DNA of 64,000 nt from Trichosporon coremiiforme (GCA_039545355.1 BCJJ01000014.1:1119914-1183913); one strand, 5' to 3'; counted from the first letter of the stretch, positions 32,516 to 43,496 are shown. A program made the numbers and translations. The notes: generated by a model from the letters alone, not told the origin.

Positions 32516-34102
32516 ATGTCGCAGCGCCCGGAGCCTGAGCTTGCGGTCACCACCCTGGAGACTTCATGGCCCGAAGACGAGAAGGCCGGGCATGGTAGTA
32601 TCTCGATGGACTCGAAGGGCGAGTCTGGTGACGCTGTGGTCCAGCCCCGCGACGACGCCGAACTGCAGCGCGCGCTGCGCAAGGTCGACCGCCGCCTGAT
32701 CCCGCCCCTCGCCATTCTGTACCTCTTCTCCTATCTCGACCGTGGGTCGCTCGCCAACGCCTCCATTTTCGGCTTCAAGGAGGACCTCGGCATCACGACG
32801 CAGCAGTACAACCTCATCGCGACCGTGTTCTTCTTCACGTACGGAGGCATGGAGGTGCCCGGAGGCATTATCCTCAGCTACGTCCGTCCCAGCCTGTGGA
32901 TTGCGTGCATCTGTCTCGCCTGGGGCATCGTCATGACGTTGAGCGGCCTCGTCCAGAACTTTGGAGGTGCCATCGCTGTAAGGTACGTATGCTCTGCGCT
33001 AGTATCCCCGTGTGCGCGCTAGTGGGCGGCAGCAAGGATCATCAAATCAGCAGCTAACGCCAGGCTCATGCTCGGTGTGACGGAAGCTTCGTTCTTCCCG
33101 TCCGCCCTCGTCCTCGTCGGAAACTGGTACCCACGCATGCAGGTGCAGACGCGCATCAGCGCGTTCTACGTGATCGGCGTGTTCTCCGGCGCCTTCTCTG
33201 GCCTGCTCGCCTACGCAATCCACTACATGGACGGCGTCGGCGGCCTCGCCTCCTGGCGCTGGATCTTCATCCTCGAGGGCATCGCGACCGTGTGCTTGTC
33301 GAGCCTCATCTTCCTGTTCCTCCCCGACGACCCGACGCGAAGCAAGTGGCTCACGGCCTCTGAGCGCGATGCCATTCTCGCCAACCGCGCTGCCGAGGGC
33401 CAGGCGTCCAAACAGCACTTTGAGTGGAAGTATCTCCGCCAAGTCATTGGTGACTACAAGGTGTGGATGTGCACGTGGCTCGCGGGCAGTGTCAACATTG
33501 TCGTGTTCGGCTTCTCCTACACGCTCCCGACCATCTTCGTGCAGATGGGATACAAGGCCGCGAACGCGCAGCTCCTCACCATCCCCGTCTACTGTGCCGC
33601 GTGTATCTGCACGTTCATCGCGGGTCTGTACTCGGACCGCCGTCAACGGCGCAGTGACATGATCGTCATCGGATTCTCCGTCGCACTCATCGGCCTCATC
33701 ATGCTCTACTGCCTTCCTAAAGACCGCATCCCGGGCGTGCGCTACTTTGCGTGCTGCGTCCTGATGAGCGGCATCTACATGGCCTTCCCCGGCTCGCTCG
33801 CCTGGAACAGCAATAACGCCGAGACGGCCGGCAAGCGCAACGTCTCCATGGCGTTTCAGCTCATGCTCGCGTCTCTCGCCACGGCGGCCGGCACGAACTC
33901 GTACCTCGCACACGAGGCGCCGCAGTACACCACCGGCTTTGGGTTCAGCATGGCCATGTGCGCGAGCAGCATCCTCGTTGCGCTGGCGCTGGTTTGGCTC
34001 CTGAAGCGCGAGAACCGAAAACTCGACGAGCGCGAGAGGGAGATCGTGGCGAGTGGCGAGCCGTATGATGAGGCCCAGGTTCGCTTCCGGTACATCCTCT
34101 AA
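32516..34102 (+). CDS. MFS transporter, anion:cation symporter family (Dal5/Tna1-like)
   Basis: Plasma-membrane carrier of the allantoate/nicotinate permease type. Exons 32516..32982 and 33064..34102, 501 residues. The cytosolic N-terminus is acidic and Ser-rich, ending in the typical ACS entry KVDRRLIPPLAILYLFSYLDR. About twelve hydrophobic segments follow in two halves with a central loop (WLTASERDAILANRA). 'LGVTEASFFPSALVLVGNWYP' is the ACS-specific loop after helix 4. Substrate is probably an organic anion such as allantoate, ureidosuccinate or a vitamin; the neighbouring amidohydrolase favours a carbamoyl compound. Confidence 0.93.
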
Positions 34103-35396
34103 GGGCCGTCCACCATAGACATTCACCCACATACCACAACACTAGTACCAACACATCACGCAAATCTAAGTCTCTATAGTCACCGGAGTACAGAGGAGAG
34201 GGAGGGGGAGGTTGTCATCAATCGTTTCAGTTGTACTCTATGCCCAATGCATTGGACTGTTTCTTGGTCGCGGTGATCTCGGCAAGCCAGACACTGACAG
34301 GTGAGTGACGCACCTGAGACTTGCGCCATGCGGGTCAATGGTCGGTGGTACTCAGACAGGGACAGCTCGCGCCTCGACAAGGCGCCCACGAGCAGCACAT
34401 CTGTACGACGCTGGCCAGCCCTGCAGGGTCACGGCGTTGATGGTGAGGCACCAGGGCTCAGCCGGAGCCACCAAGAGGCATCGACCCCGCCGTGCAAGCC
34501 TCGATTGCGTCTGGCCGTGATAATCAGGATCATATCGATCGATCACGCTCAGTGCACGAGGCAATGTGCTGTGATGGCTAGTGCAGACAACGTGTGAGTG
34601 GCCCATGCGCTCAGGTTAGGCTCAGCCTCACGCACAGACCTGGAAGACGACACAGAACACCTGTTGAGAGCCTAAGAGTTGATCGCGGCTCTCTGCAGCT
34701 TCGGCGGAGAAAGAGACGAGGCAGCCGCCCTCAAAAGAAGGGTCGATGAGCTCCATGGTGACCATCTTAGGCACCTGCATACCAGAACTCGAAGCGAGAC
34801 GCATGGACTGCTCAAGGTCCGAAAGATCGATCTTCGCCTCGCATGTTGAGGAGCGATCTTCACTCAGTACTTGCCGTGGAAATGGTGCCCTTTGTCCTTG
34901 GCTCTCAGTCACCTGTGGCGCCCTTGGCAATTTTCGATTGATAAGCCAAGGAAATAGAGAGGAAGATGAGTTGAGTTTGTTGCAAGGAAGGAAGGAGTCC
35001 ACTCCCCTCCTTATCGAGAGCCCCTTTGCGCCGTGACTCTGAAGACCTACCGCAGGCCTGTGTATACAGTACACGTTGTTTGTGGCTTTAGGCAGCATGT
35101 TACTGACACATCAGAGTCTTGCCGGGCCCTACGCCGTCAGCCACTCTCTGGTGGAAGCTTTCACCCCGCCATGAATCCATATGCGCACAGTTCGCGTCAC
35201 ACCATCATAGCTGGTGTTGCGAACAATAAGAGGGAAACGGCGCACGGTGTGGTGGCCCCAACATGACATGCGATGTCGCGTTTTCTCCCTCGGCTATTGC
35301 TCTCGGACACATTCCATGGTAGAGATAAATGCGGCTGGCCCTGGCTTTCTCATGAAGCATCATTGCTTTCGTCTTACCCGTTGCCGACAGCAAATC
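34103..35396. other. Intergenic, one doubtful minus-strand frame
   Basis: About 1.3 kb. A 156-codon minus frame (34628..35098) contains the plausible-looking segment MVTMELIDPSFEGGCLVSFS, and another minus frame (34352..34606) lies just below it, but I could not connect them by good splice sites or find a convincing start. Either a small hypothetical gene or chance. Confidence 0.3.
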
Positions 35397-36245
35397 ATGC
35401 GCTCAAATGCCAGCGCCAGACACGCCGCTTCGCCACCAGACCAGTCGAACGGTGCTACAAAGTCTGGACCCACCTTGGGTACACGCCTGCTGCGCCTGCA
35501 GAAGATGGCGGACGGCATGGCAGCCACAATCGCTGCCAATGACGTGGACGACATGGGGAAACGGGTCGAGAAACTTCGGTCGGAGCTCAGGCTGGTAGTC
35601 AGCCAGCTCGACGCTCTGCGCCGCGTCGACTCGGCCCGCATTCTTCCTGTCATCTTGTACAAGTGGACGAAGAACCACTATCCAGGGTCGACAGAGGTGA
35701 GCTGTTTTCCAGACGTGCGACGCTGACGTCGCTTCCAGCTCCGAGAACACTGTGACAGTGCCATTGCCCAGCTGCAAGGGAAACAGCCTTTGAACGGTAC
35801 AGAAGCTCTTACCCAGTCAAGGGTTGAGAAGCTGAAGGACAAGGACGTTCGGACAGACGATATGATCGAAGTCTTACAGTTTTCACCTGATATTCTCAAC
35901 GAGGACGCCGTCGGCGAGCGGAACAGCGCGGCTCACCCGATCAAGAACATCGTCTCTCTCCTTGAATGGGAGGTTCTTTCCTTGCCTCGCCTACCTACCA
36001 TGGCCGAGCGACGCAGCAAGGCAGACGCGCTCCACATCATGTGCATCTGTGCCACCGCCGCCCCTTATCATGCTGACACAACCAAAGCCCGGGATACTCT
36101 CGGTCGCATGCGGCAGGAGCTGGACCTTGGGAGCTTCGAAGACAGGCACAATGACTCTGGATGGTCGCAAACCCGTGGGGGGAGCAGTCGGCCCTTCAGC
36201 CGCGAGGACTGGGAAAAGTGGTTCCCTGGGCAGTCGTCGGAGTAG
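35397..36245 (+). CDS. Coiled-coil/'LLEWE' paralogue 1, unknown function
   Basis: Exons 35397..35696 and 35739..36245 give 268 residues from the ATG at 35397; further in-frame ATGs upstream could extend it. The first exon is helical and basic/acidic mixed (KRVEKLRSELRLVVSQLDALRR). The second ends in LLEWEVLSLPRLPTMAERRSKADAL, followed by an ATAAPYHADTTKAR segment. The same order, with an intron at the same place, is found in the gene at 36651 (LLEWELATLLRRP, then ALAPWNVDTTDAK), so the two are tandem paralogues that have diverged strongly. No known domain recognised; no membrane segment. Confidence 0.65.
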
Positions 36246-36650
36246 ACGGAACACGGTTTGTGCTGTTTGACTAGTGGCCGATCGTGAAAGCTCTAGATCA
36301 GACTTTGTATGCGGACATGCAGAAGTTGTGACTGGAAGAACTTGGACATTGACAAGGACGCCCATGTTGCAGATGACGCACTCTTACCGGATACCTTTCC
36401 GAGGATGCACCGCTGTTGCGGACACCGCTCTAGGCACGATAGCGTACCACCAACCTGCGCATCGTGTTCGTAACGCATCTGCATCTTGTTTCCTCCACCA
36501 ACACTCTTGCAGTTGCGCAAATCTCGCTGCAATACCACGTCCATCCAGCAGCTCGGCCAATAACTAATCACTCATCCCCGATCATCCTCGACCCACTCCC
36601 ATCTTTTGCAGACCTCCACTCTTCAAGCTCCTGCAATCTACAGATCTACA
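36246..36650. other. Intergenic between LLEWE paralogues
   Basis: About 400 bp, presumably the promoter and 5'UTR of the second paralogue. Nothing distinctive seen. Confidence 0.5.
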
Positions 36651-37474
36651 ATGAGCGTCGAGGGCCGCCTCCGCTCACTCGACCTCCGGTACGAGCGAGC
36701 CTTCAAGACCACGTCGGCGTTGCAGACTCGCATCGACGCCCTCGAGAAGGCGAGCACCGAAGCGCAGCGTTTGACAGACGCCAAGATTCGCGCGCTGCAG
36801 AGAGAGGCGGCGCTCGTGCATGCCCCCGTGGACGCAGCGGCACGCGCACGCCGCGCTCGGGTGATCGCCGGCACGTTGAGTGGACGGAATTTGTGGGCGG
36901 CCGAGACAGCAGAGGTAAGTTCGAATGTCCTGTAAGGGATAGGACACGCCGCTGCCAGCGACACGTCGCGTATCTACCCGGACCGATGAGACCGATCCGA
37001 CCGGGGCTCCGCAAGTGCTGACCACAGGTACGCACCGCCGCCTCTGGCGTACTTGAAGCTCTTGGCGCGCCCGAACAGGCGGGCACAGCGCTCGCGATGG
37101 ACGCATTCCATCAGCTGCAGATCTCCGTTATCCACGCCCAGCGGCTGGAGCGAATCGTGCGCTCGTGCCTAACCGACATCGACTCCGAACCCCCCTCGGT
37201 TGTCTCAGACACCGTCATCACGAACCCTCGCACGCTGCTCGAATGGGAGCTCGCGACGCTCCTTCGCCGTCCCGCTGGAGAACAAGGACAAGCCGTAGCC
37301 GACACGGACGTGCTGCTTGTCTGTGCTGCCCTGGCACCTTGGAACGTGGACACGACGGACGCCAAGAAGGAGCTGGACGAGATCGCCGCGCTCCTCCCGC
37401 CGGAACAGCAGGCTGAGGCCGGACGCCGAGCTGTGCACAACCCCGCCCAGCCGCCACCCTTGTACCAGCCATAG
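36651..37474 (+). CDS. Coiled-coil/'LLEWE' paralogue 2, unknown function
   Basis: Exons 36651..36914 and 37028..37474, 236 residues. The N-terminal 85 residues form a heptad-rich helix (ALQTRIDALEKASTEAQRLT). The second half carries LLEWELATLLRRP and ALAPWNVDTTDAKKELDEIA, matching the preceding gene in order and intron position (phase 0 after about 88 versus 100 codons). It ends in a Pro-rich tail. Start ATG follows an in-frame-stop-free but short leader and is the first ATG of the frame. Function unknown. Confidence 0.7.
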
Positions 37475-37607
37475 GTATACTTGACGTCTAATTTATCACG
37501 CCTTGCGGCCCCTCGACCCTTCCCAAGGCACTACGTCGACATTAGTCATGATGCTGCGTACTAGTAGATTATAAAGCGGTGCAATGTTAAGTGAGTGTCT
37601 GTAGCCC

Positions 37608-38224
37608 TCACTCCTTAGGGTGGAGCGAGGTGGTCCGGGAGATCTCAGCGCTTCCCTCAAGCACAGTGAGGCTGCGGCGCCAGACCTGCTTCGTGTTGCC
37701 ATACCTGCTCGTGATGACAGCGATCTCGAGTCCGACGCCGAGCGCAATGGCTCCTACCGTGACCCACGCCAGCACTCCAGCAACAACAGGCATGCGACAG
37801 TTGATCGTGGGCGTGTATGAGGGGTTGCTCGTGTGATACCTCATGCACACCTGCGAGCCGAAGAAGACATCAGACTGGTATCCAGCCAGCCCGGCGCCGA
37901 GGGCCATGAGCAGCTCGCGCGAGAGTGTCGAGCTCAGGAGAGATGTGAAGCGGGACGCCGGCTTGGCGGCCGTAACTGCCAGTCTGCGTGTCAGTCAGCC
38001 AAAAGTCAAGGGACGCACGAGGAGATGAAGTACGCGAGGGCTACTGCGCCGAAGACGATGCCGCAGATCAGCTGGTCAAAGTACGCTGACATGACACGCT
38101 CCCAGTATGCTGCGATTAGGAGGGCGGCGAGCCCCGCGGCGAACGTGGCCGCGGAGAGGAGGAAGCCGAGCGTGTCGGTGCAGAGGCGAAGGGCGCGGGG
38201 TGATATTGTTCTGGCGGGCATCAT
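37608..38224 (-). CDS. Four-helix membrane protein, tandem paralogue A
   Basis: Exons 38019..38224 and 37608..37983, 193 residues. Helices near residues 15-35 (LGFLLSAATFAAGLAALLIA), 50-66 (LICGIVFGAVALAYFIS), 95-108 (LLMALGAGLAGYQSDVFFG) and 135-158 (VVAGVLAWVTVGAIALGVGL). Conserved with the next two genes: AYWERVMS-like segment, LICG(I/T)VFGAVA, intron after ISS in phase 2, AVTAAKPxSRxTSL, LAGYQS, NC-(R/N/Q)-(M/L)P and ITSRYGNTK. Topology resembles MARVEL-like proteins but I see no diagnostic motif. Cell location is presumably a membrane; role unknown. Confidence 0.75.
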
Positions 38225-38625
38225 GATAGTGGGGGATCGAGGGAGGAGATCAGCGTTGAGGACAGGAAGACAGAGACCGGAAGATGCGCCGAAGGCGACT
38301 GGACCTATGGGCGCGACCGCGAACATGGCGTCGAGGCCCGCGAGTGCGGCTTGGCACGGCCTCTGTGCACACTTTGAATCCGTTCACTAACATATCATGG
38401 AGGACAGCGATCTGTTGAAGGTCTGTGCTGCTACGTGTCACGGACGCGGAAGACATGGCCATGTTTGACCGGTCCCCACTGGCAGGGAAGATACAGCCAT
38501 CGCTCTGACCAGGGGTTACCGTAGTTGTACATGCAGGTTATGATTATGAGGTGTGATAGTATTCGATATTATAACGAGTGTTAACGGCTACAAGAGGAAG
38601 CTGGCAGTTCAGAAGCGGTGAAGCA
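38225..38625. other. Intergenic between membrane paralogues A and B
   Basis: About 400 bp; promoter of paralogue A on the minus strand. Nothing else recognised. Confidence 0.5.
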
Positions 38626-39248
38626 TCAAGCCTTCGGCGGGTTGAGCGACCTCACGTCCTCGCGCACCTCGTTGCCATGTTCGAGTGCGGCGAGGCTGGA
38701 GCGCCAAGTCCACTTCGTGTTTCCGTACTTGCTCGTGACCACTGCGATTTCGACAACAACAGAGATGGCAATCACGCCGACGGTGATCCACGCGAGGACG
38801 CCCGCGGCAAGGGGGAGGTTACAGTTTGCTACAGGTCCTGGGTTACCATCAACGTTTCGGCGTCGGTAGACCCTGCACTCGCGTACGCCGGTGAAGATGG
38901 TCGACTGGTATCCCGCCATGGCGGCGCCGAGGACGACGAGAAACCCGCGTACGATAACAGACGTGAAGAGGGATGTGAAGCGTGATTGCGGCTTGGCAGC
39001 TGTCACGGAAAGACTTGACGAGTCAGTCTCGGGTGGCGAGGCCATGGGACTCACGAGGAGATGTAGTAAGCAATAGCCACCGCACCAAAGACGGTGCCGC
39101 AAATGAGCTGGGCGGCGTAGCCCGAGATGATGCGCTCCCAATATCCCGCGATGCAGACGGCGGAGAGTGCGGTCGCGAACGTCGCCGCGCCGAACGTCAG
39201 GCCGAGCGCGTCGGAGATATTGCGCAGAGCTCGTACTGAGATTGTCAT
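38626..39248 (-). CDS. Four-helix membrane protein, tandem paralogue B
   Basis: Exons 39055..39248 and 38626..39013, 193 residues, exactly the length of paralogue A. Same intron position (after ISS, phase 2), though the acceptor here is AAG. Shared signature segments: GYWERIISG, LICGTVFGAVAIAYY, SVTAAKPQSRFTSL, MAGYQS, NCNLPLAAGVLAWITVG and VTSKYGNTKWTWRSSL. A TATAAG element is about 70 bp upstream (39318..39323). The loop between helices 3 and 4 contains two Cys (one just after the helix, one before NLPLA) that could pair outside the membrane. Confidence 0.75.
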
Positions 39249-39659
39249 GGCGTTGCTCTCGAAAGGAGTGGAGCAGGAGAGATGCAGAGATGGCAAGTGG
39301 AGGCGCGGCTGGGTTACTTATACTACGCCGCTCCCCCCGCGCTCCGAGCTTGGCGGCGATCGCGGCGCGCTAATAGTCTTGGCACTCACCGCCACCACGT
39401 GCCGCAGTTTCGCGATAAGCATATCGGTTCCAAGGTCTCTCGAACCCGACCAAAACGTCAGCGCAATCAACACAGGCACATGCAGCAGAGGATAATCAAT
39501 TCAGGGGAGCTGAAGCGCCGTCGAGACAGGACGGTGTGCATTAGATATTATACGATGTGTTGTTCAATAATGAAATATATTATTCGGTAGGCTGATTAGA
39601 TAGGCAGATTATAACGGGTGCGTCCCGCGCAGTAGTCTAGATGTAGGTCGGGACTCGCT
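39249..39659. other. Intergenic between membrane paralogues B and C
   Basis: About 410 bp with a TATAAG element for paralogue B; the 39540..39600 part is strikingly AT-rich. Nothing else recognised. Confidence 0.5.
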
Positions 39660-40317
39660 TTAGACGTTCAGAGAGCGCTTGTCCTCCTCGGGGAGGCGCT
39701 GAGTGTTGGGCAGCTCCAGGAGGCTAGCTCCCCAGGTGGAGCGAGTGCTGCCGTATCGCTTCGTGAAGGCCACAATCTCGGTGATAATAGAGAGCGCGAT
39801 CTGTGGTTAGCCTCTTCCGAAGACTGGCAGCTTACAGCAGCAACGGTAATCCAGGCGAGGATGCCCGACGCAAGCGGCAGCTGGCAGTTGGCGGCCGAGC
39901 CGCCGCCGTTGAACCGGCGGTAGCGGCCGAAGCGGCTGCGATAGGCTGAGCAGACGCGGTATGCGTCGAAAATGGTTGACTGGTATCCGGCGAGCGCGCA
40001 GCCAATGACGAGCAGGACGCCGCGGAGGATGGTCGTGATCCGGAGAGACGTGTAGCGGGACTGGGGCTTGGCACCTGTGACTGCAAGTCTGGGAAGTTAG
40101 CTGTTGGAAAGAGGGAAACGTACGAGGAGATAAAGAACGCCGTCGATGCCCAGCCGAACGTGGTCCCGCAGATGAGCGCGCCAAAATGGCCTGACATGAT
40201 GCGCTCCTCCGATCCGGCGATGCAGAGGGCGGCGATGGAGACGGCGCCAGTAGCCACGGAGAGCACGAGGCAGATGGAGTCGGTGGCGTTGCGCAGGCCG
40301 CGGGGAGAGAGCGTCAT
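39660..40317 (-). CDS. Four-helix membrane protein, tandem paralogue C
   Basis: Exons 40124..40317, 39836..40088 and 39660..39800, 195 residues. First intron at the same place as paralogues A and B; a second intron (39801..39835, 35 nt) interrupts helix 4 only in this copy. Signature segments: EERIMSGHFGALICGTTFG, AVTGAKPQSRYTSLR, LAGYQSTIFDAY, NCQLPLASGILAWITVAA and TKRYGSTRSTWGASL. TATA-type CTTATA (minus TATAAG) at 40364..40369. The loop before NCQLP is longer and Arg/Tyr-rich. Unknown function. Confidence 0.75.
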
Positions 40318-41012
40318 GGTGGATGTGCTAAGATGGTGTAGGTCAACATATTCAGTTCGGGTTCTTATAGAACTCGACTTTCTTCGTTGTTGTTAGCGGC
40401 CGTTGTTGTTGCTCACGTGCATAGCACCGCCCCGTTAGACACGGACACTTGAAGCGCAGTGCTCCGGCTCCGAGGTCTGCAAGCGCGATAGCGTAGGGTC
40501 GCAAATGCCAAGACATTGCGGTGACAGCTCTGCTCCACTAACGACAGGTGCTGCGGCGGCGGCCGGGGATGCGGTGAAGATATGATACGCACGCCAGCCT
40601 TGCGGGGCAGGAGTGCGGAGAGTTGGGAAGGCACCAGGGTAATTAACGGCATTTTGCTGAATTAGGCATGTGACTGGCATGCGCTTGCCAAGGTGATCTA
40701 CCTGCCTAGCTCAAGGAAACTCTCGCCCTTCGCGGGCAGTTCTTCATGCACTGCGCTGTGCAGAGTTTACTGCGGAACTTCTGCGTACCCTGAACCCCAG
40801 CCACTGACGCAACTTATGCGGTCGTCAGGAGCAAACCGTCGATTAGTTTCCGAGCGGGCAGAAGTCACTGAACCCTGACCGACTACAACTTTCCATATCC
40901 AGAGCCCTTGTCAAGACGTCGCTCTCCACGTTCGCTCTCCACGTTCGCTCTCCACGTGTCTGGTGGCTGCACCTACCCCGGCCACGATCAATTAAACATC
41001 AACAGCACCTGG
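40318..41012. other. Intergenic before tRNA-Ala
   Basis: About 700 bp. CGTTCGCTCTCCA is repeated about three times near 40920..40960. Small open frames only; no gene supported. Confidence 0.45.
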
Positions 41013-41095
41013 GGGCGTCTAGCTCAGTTGGTAGAGCGCGTCATTAGCATTGTCTAGTATTGACGAGGTCTTTGGTTCGATTCCTAAGTCGTCCA
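41013..41095 (+). tRNA. tRNA-Ala (AGC) with intron
   Basis: GGGCGTC opens the acceptor stem and GTCGTCC-A closes it, including the G3:U70 pair that identifies alanine tRNA. D arm GCTCAGTTGGTAGAGC, anticodon stem CGTCA/TGACG, anticodon AGC, with about 10 extra nt after position 37. A T-run follows at 41103. Two stem positions are T-T mismatches (6/67 and 51/63), so the gene may be a weak or ageing copy. Confidence 0.8.
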
Positions 41096-41536
41096 GGTAT
41101 CCCTTTTTGCGTCCTCTGCGCACCCCCTGGAGCTCGTGGAACGCTTTTTGGTCGACGGACGAGCGAGAAACATCGGTTTGAGTTGGAGGGTGTACGGTAG
41201 GTGACAGAGTTGCGGTACCACAATCGACTGCGCGGGAGGGGCGCACACGAGATCTGCGTTCGTGGCACTGCATTGCGTTTTCATCGGTTTCAGCACTGCT
41301 CTGAGCTTATCTCGACGACACTCCATATGTGCGGCTGGTCATCACCATGGGGCAGGACGAAAAGAAGGTTCGAGTTGCCCGGATCGACATCAGAAGCGAG
41401 AACGGTCGCGCAAGACCGCAACCCTCTCCGACACTGCTGCGCGCTCTCTCCGATCTCCCCAACGCCTCGCCGAATCATCCTCCGAACCGATCCAGAAAAA
41501 GGACAGCTATCCAGGTTGCGAGCTCGCGCTCGCATA
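41096..41536. other. Intergenic between the two tRNA genes
   Basis: About 440 bp. Pol III T-run right after tRNA-Ala; an A-run near 41495 serves as the terminator of tRNA-Leu on the minus strand. Nothing else seen. Confidence 0.5.
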
Positions 41537-41642
41537 TGACAAGAGTGGGATTCGAACCCACGCCCGAAGACTGCGAAGTTCTACTGCTCGAAGGAGCACA
41601 AGAACCTGAACACAGCGCCTTAGACCGCTCGGCCATCTTGCC
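41537..41642 (-). tRNA. tRNA-Leu (CAG) with intron
   Basis: On the minus strand GGCAAGA pairs with TCTTGTC (acceptor), GGCCGAGCGGTCTAAGGC is the typical leucine D arm, CTGTG/CGCAG the anticodon stem and TTCAGG the loop with anticodon CAG. The intron after position 37 forms its own hairpin (TGCTCC-TTCG-AGCAG). A long variable arm and a GTGGG-TTCGAAT-CCCAC T arm follow. Length 106. Confidence 0.9.
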
Positions 41643-41862
41643 GATTGCTGCTGATGTTAGCAACGGCGCCGGCGCGCTCCTGCGCTCCTCGGCGTGGCGT
41701 TGCTGACGAGGGGAGGGACAAGATGAACGAGGAGAGGTTGGGTTGCGTAGAGACCAGACGGAGCGGTGTTCAGGGTGATGACTGGCCATTTGTGGATTGC
41801 CCTGAATGGCAGGGGCGGATTGACCGACACGGTCGCAATAAGGCTGCCGGTTCTAGCACTGG

Positions 41863-42844
41863 TCATGAGGCTATGCATGATATGCGACCTATGGATGTGT
41901 CTATGTCGCAGAATGATACAGCCAAAGGGCCCGTAGGCGTTCTGAGTGACCAACCTTGCCTGCTGCTGAAGAGGAGCATGGAGCAGCCCGTCCATCTCTG
42001 CTGAGCTGATGGCCCGTTCACTCCAGCGCCTCCGTGACAGAGGCACTTGTAAGTGCACGGTCGCAGTACTCGCTCTTCAATGCGCCGATTGGGTCCGAAA
42101 GGTCGTTCAGCTCTCGTAACAGCCACGCCATATTTTGAAGCTTGAAATTGAGTCTTCAGCGGGCTGGCGTTGGCGCGGACTGTGGCGCGATTGTCGGTTG
42201 GTGAGGAAGCTGCGAAGCCGAGCGGCGCCTTGGTGAGTGGTTGACAGTGAGATTGGTCGGCGCGCGCATGTATGGCCCGGGCAAAGAGGTCCAGGTACCG
42301 TTGCACTGCGCCTTCGTCAAGCTCGCCGTCCTCGCCGATCAGTCTGTGCGCCATGTGCTCATATCGGAGCGTCGGGGGGAGATCTCTGATCCCCTAAGTC
42401 GGCTTTTCAAAGTCAGGCCAGTGCCGGAGTTCAATCGCGATGGTGCGAGCATCGGTGACGTACACTCGTGTGCACCCTACTCCAATAATGACGCCGTTGT
42501 CCCGTGCGTTCGAGGCCCCGGAGAGAGTCACAGCGCCGGCCAAGATACGGACCAGAGTGACCCGAAACGTCTCCGTTGCGTACTCGTTGCGCAAGCGCGC
42601 TGTGGTATCGCGCATGAAGGGCGTGTTCCAGTGTATCTTCCACTCGAGTTGTTCAGCGTATGCGCTCGGAGCTCGACATCTGTCTTGAGATCAACTGTGC
42701 CCGGCAGCACAACATCATCGAACGCTGCGAGCAGGAGCGGATTCCATAGGATTCTGGGTATCCTTCCTTTTGATCTGGCGCTGGTCGTAAGCACAAGAAT
42801 GTCGTTGAACCCACTTCGACGGCATCTTCAAAGCTGCACGGCAC
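41863..42844 (-). pseudogene. Possible unrecognised gene or decayed gene
   Basis: Several coherent minus-strand segments lie in different frames: LISRQMSSSERIR (about 42680), EWKIHWNTPFMRDTTARLRN through LVRILAGAVTLSG (42400-42640), and GIRDLPPTLRYEHMAHRLIG through VQRYLDLFARAI (42260-42390). The first two abut with a one-base frame change and no splice sites, which suggests a frameshift; the last two could be joined by an intron using GTACGT near 42463 and a TAG acceptor. No known domain. Either a real gene whose exons I failed to assemble or a pseudogene. Confidence 0.3.
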
Positions 42845-42871
42845 AAGCCCGAGCCTCAGATCGACCTTATC

Positions 42872-43496
42872 CTAGTCCCGCCACGCATGCCAGAGCGCAA
42901 TGGATACCATGACCCGGTTGAGGACTTCTCTGTCGTCGAAGGTCCTGATGTTTATCGTAAGCAAGCAGTCTTGGTGGGAACACCGGTCATCTCCAGAGCA
43001 GCCGCATTTCATGAGCGGGCTGAGGTCAGGCTGCGCAAACCAGCCCTTAATCACGTTCCTGCGTTATGCAGGGCTGGCGTGATCGCTTGGCGATAACATC
43101 GGGGTCCCGCCCTTCCCAGTCTTCACGCAGGATCGTCCAGCTGCGGGCGTCCGCAAGGAGGTCCCCCATGCATCTCGCCATAGTCGTCTCGCTTAAACTG
43201 ATGTAGTCTGAGAGGTTGACCATGGACAGTGGTGTGCTGATCCATGGTGAGAAGTATCGGCTGATGCAGATTGGGAAGAAGGGGTTGAGAAAGCGGCAAT
43301 GCAGGTGGCTGGCGGAGTAGTCTAGAGAGCAGTCGAGCTGGGCGTTGAGGACCTTTCGGATGACGCGGAGCCCTGGGTGATCGGGCTCTGATTTGAGGGA
43401 TAGTACCTTCCTGAAGGTATCGAGCTCGTGGGCATAGGTATCTGAATCAGGTGAAGCTGTGGGGACAGAGTCGATGTATGGATGAAGAGTCGACAT
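42872..43496 (-). CDS. Hypothetical protein, about 190 residues
   Basis: Exon 43098..43496 starts MSTLHPYIDSVPT; exon 42872..43045 ends VMVSIALWHAWRD. The intron (43046..43097) uses GTTATC and an AAG acceptor, both non-preferred, chosen because they restore phase. Features: an acidic N-terminus, a Phe/Pro/Cys-rich middle (FLNPFFPICISRYFSPW), and a Cys cluster after the splice (MKCGCSGDDRCSHQDC) that could bind a metal. No known family recognised. Confidence is limited by the unusual splice sites. Confidence 0.45.
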
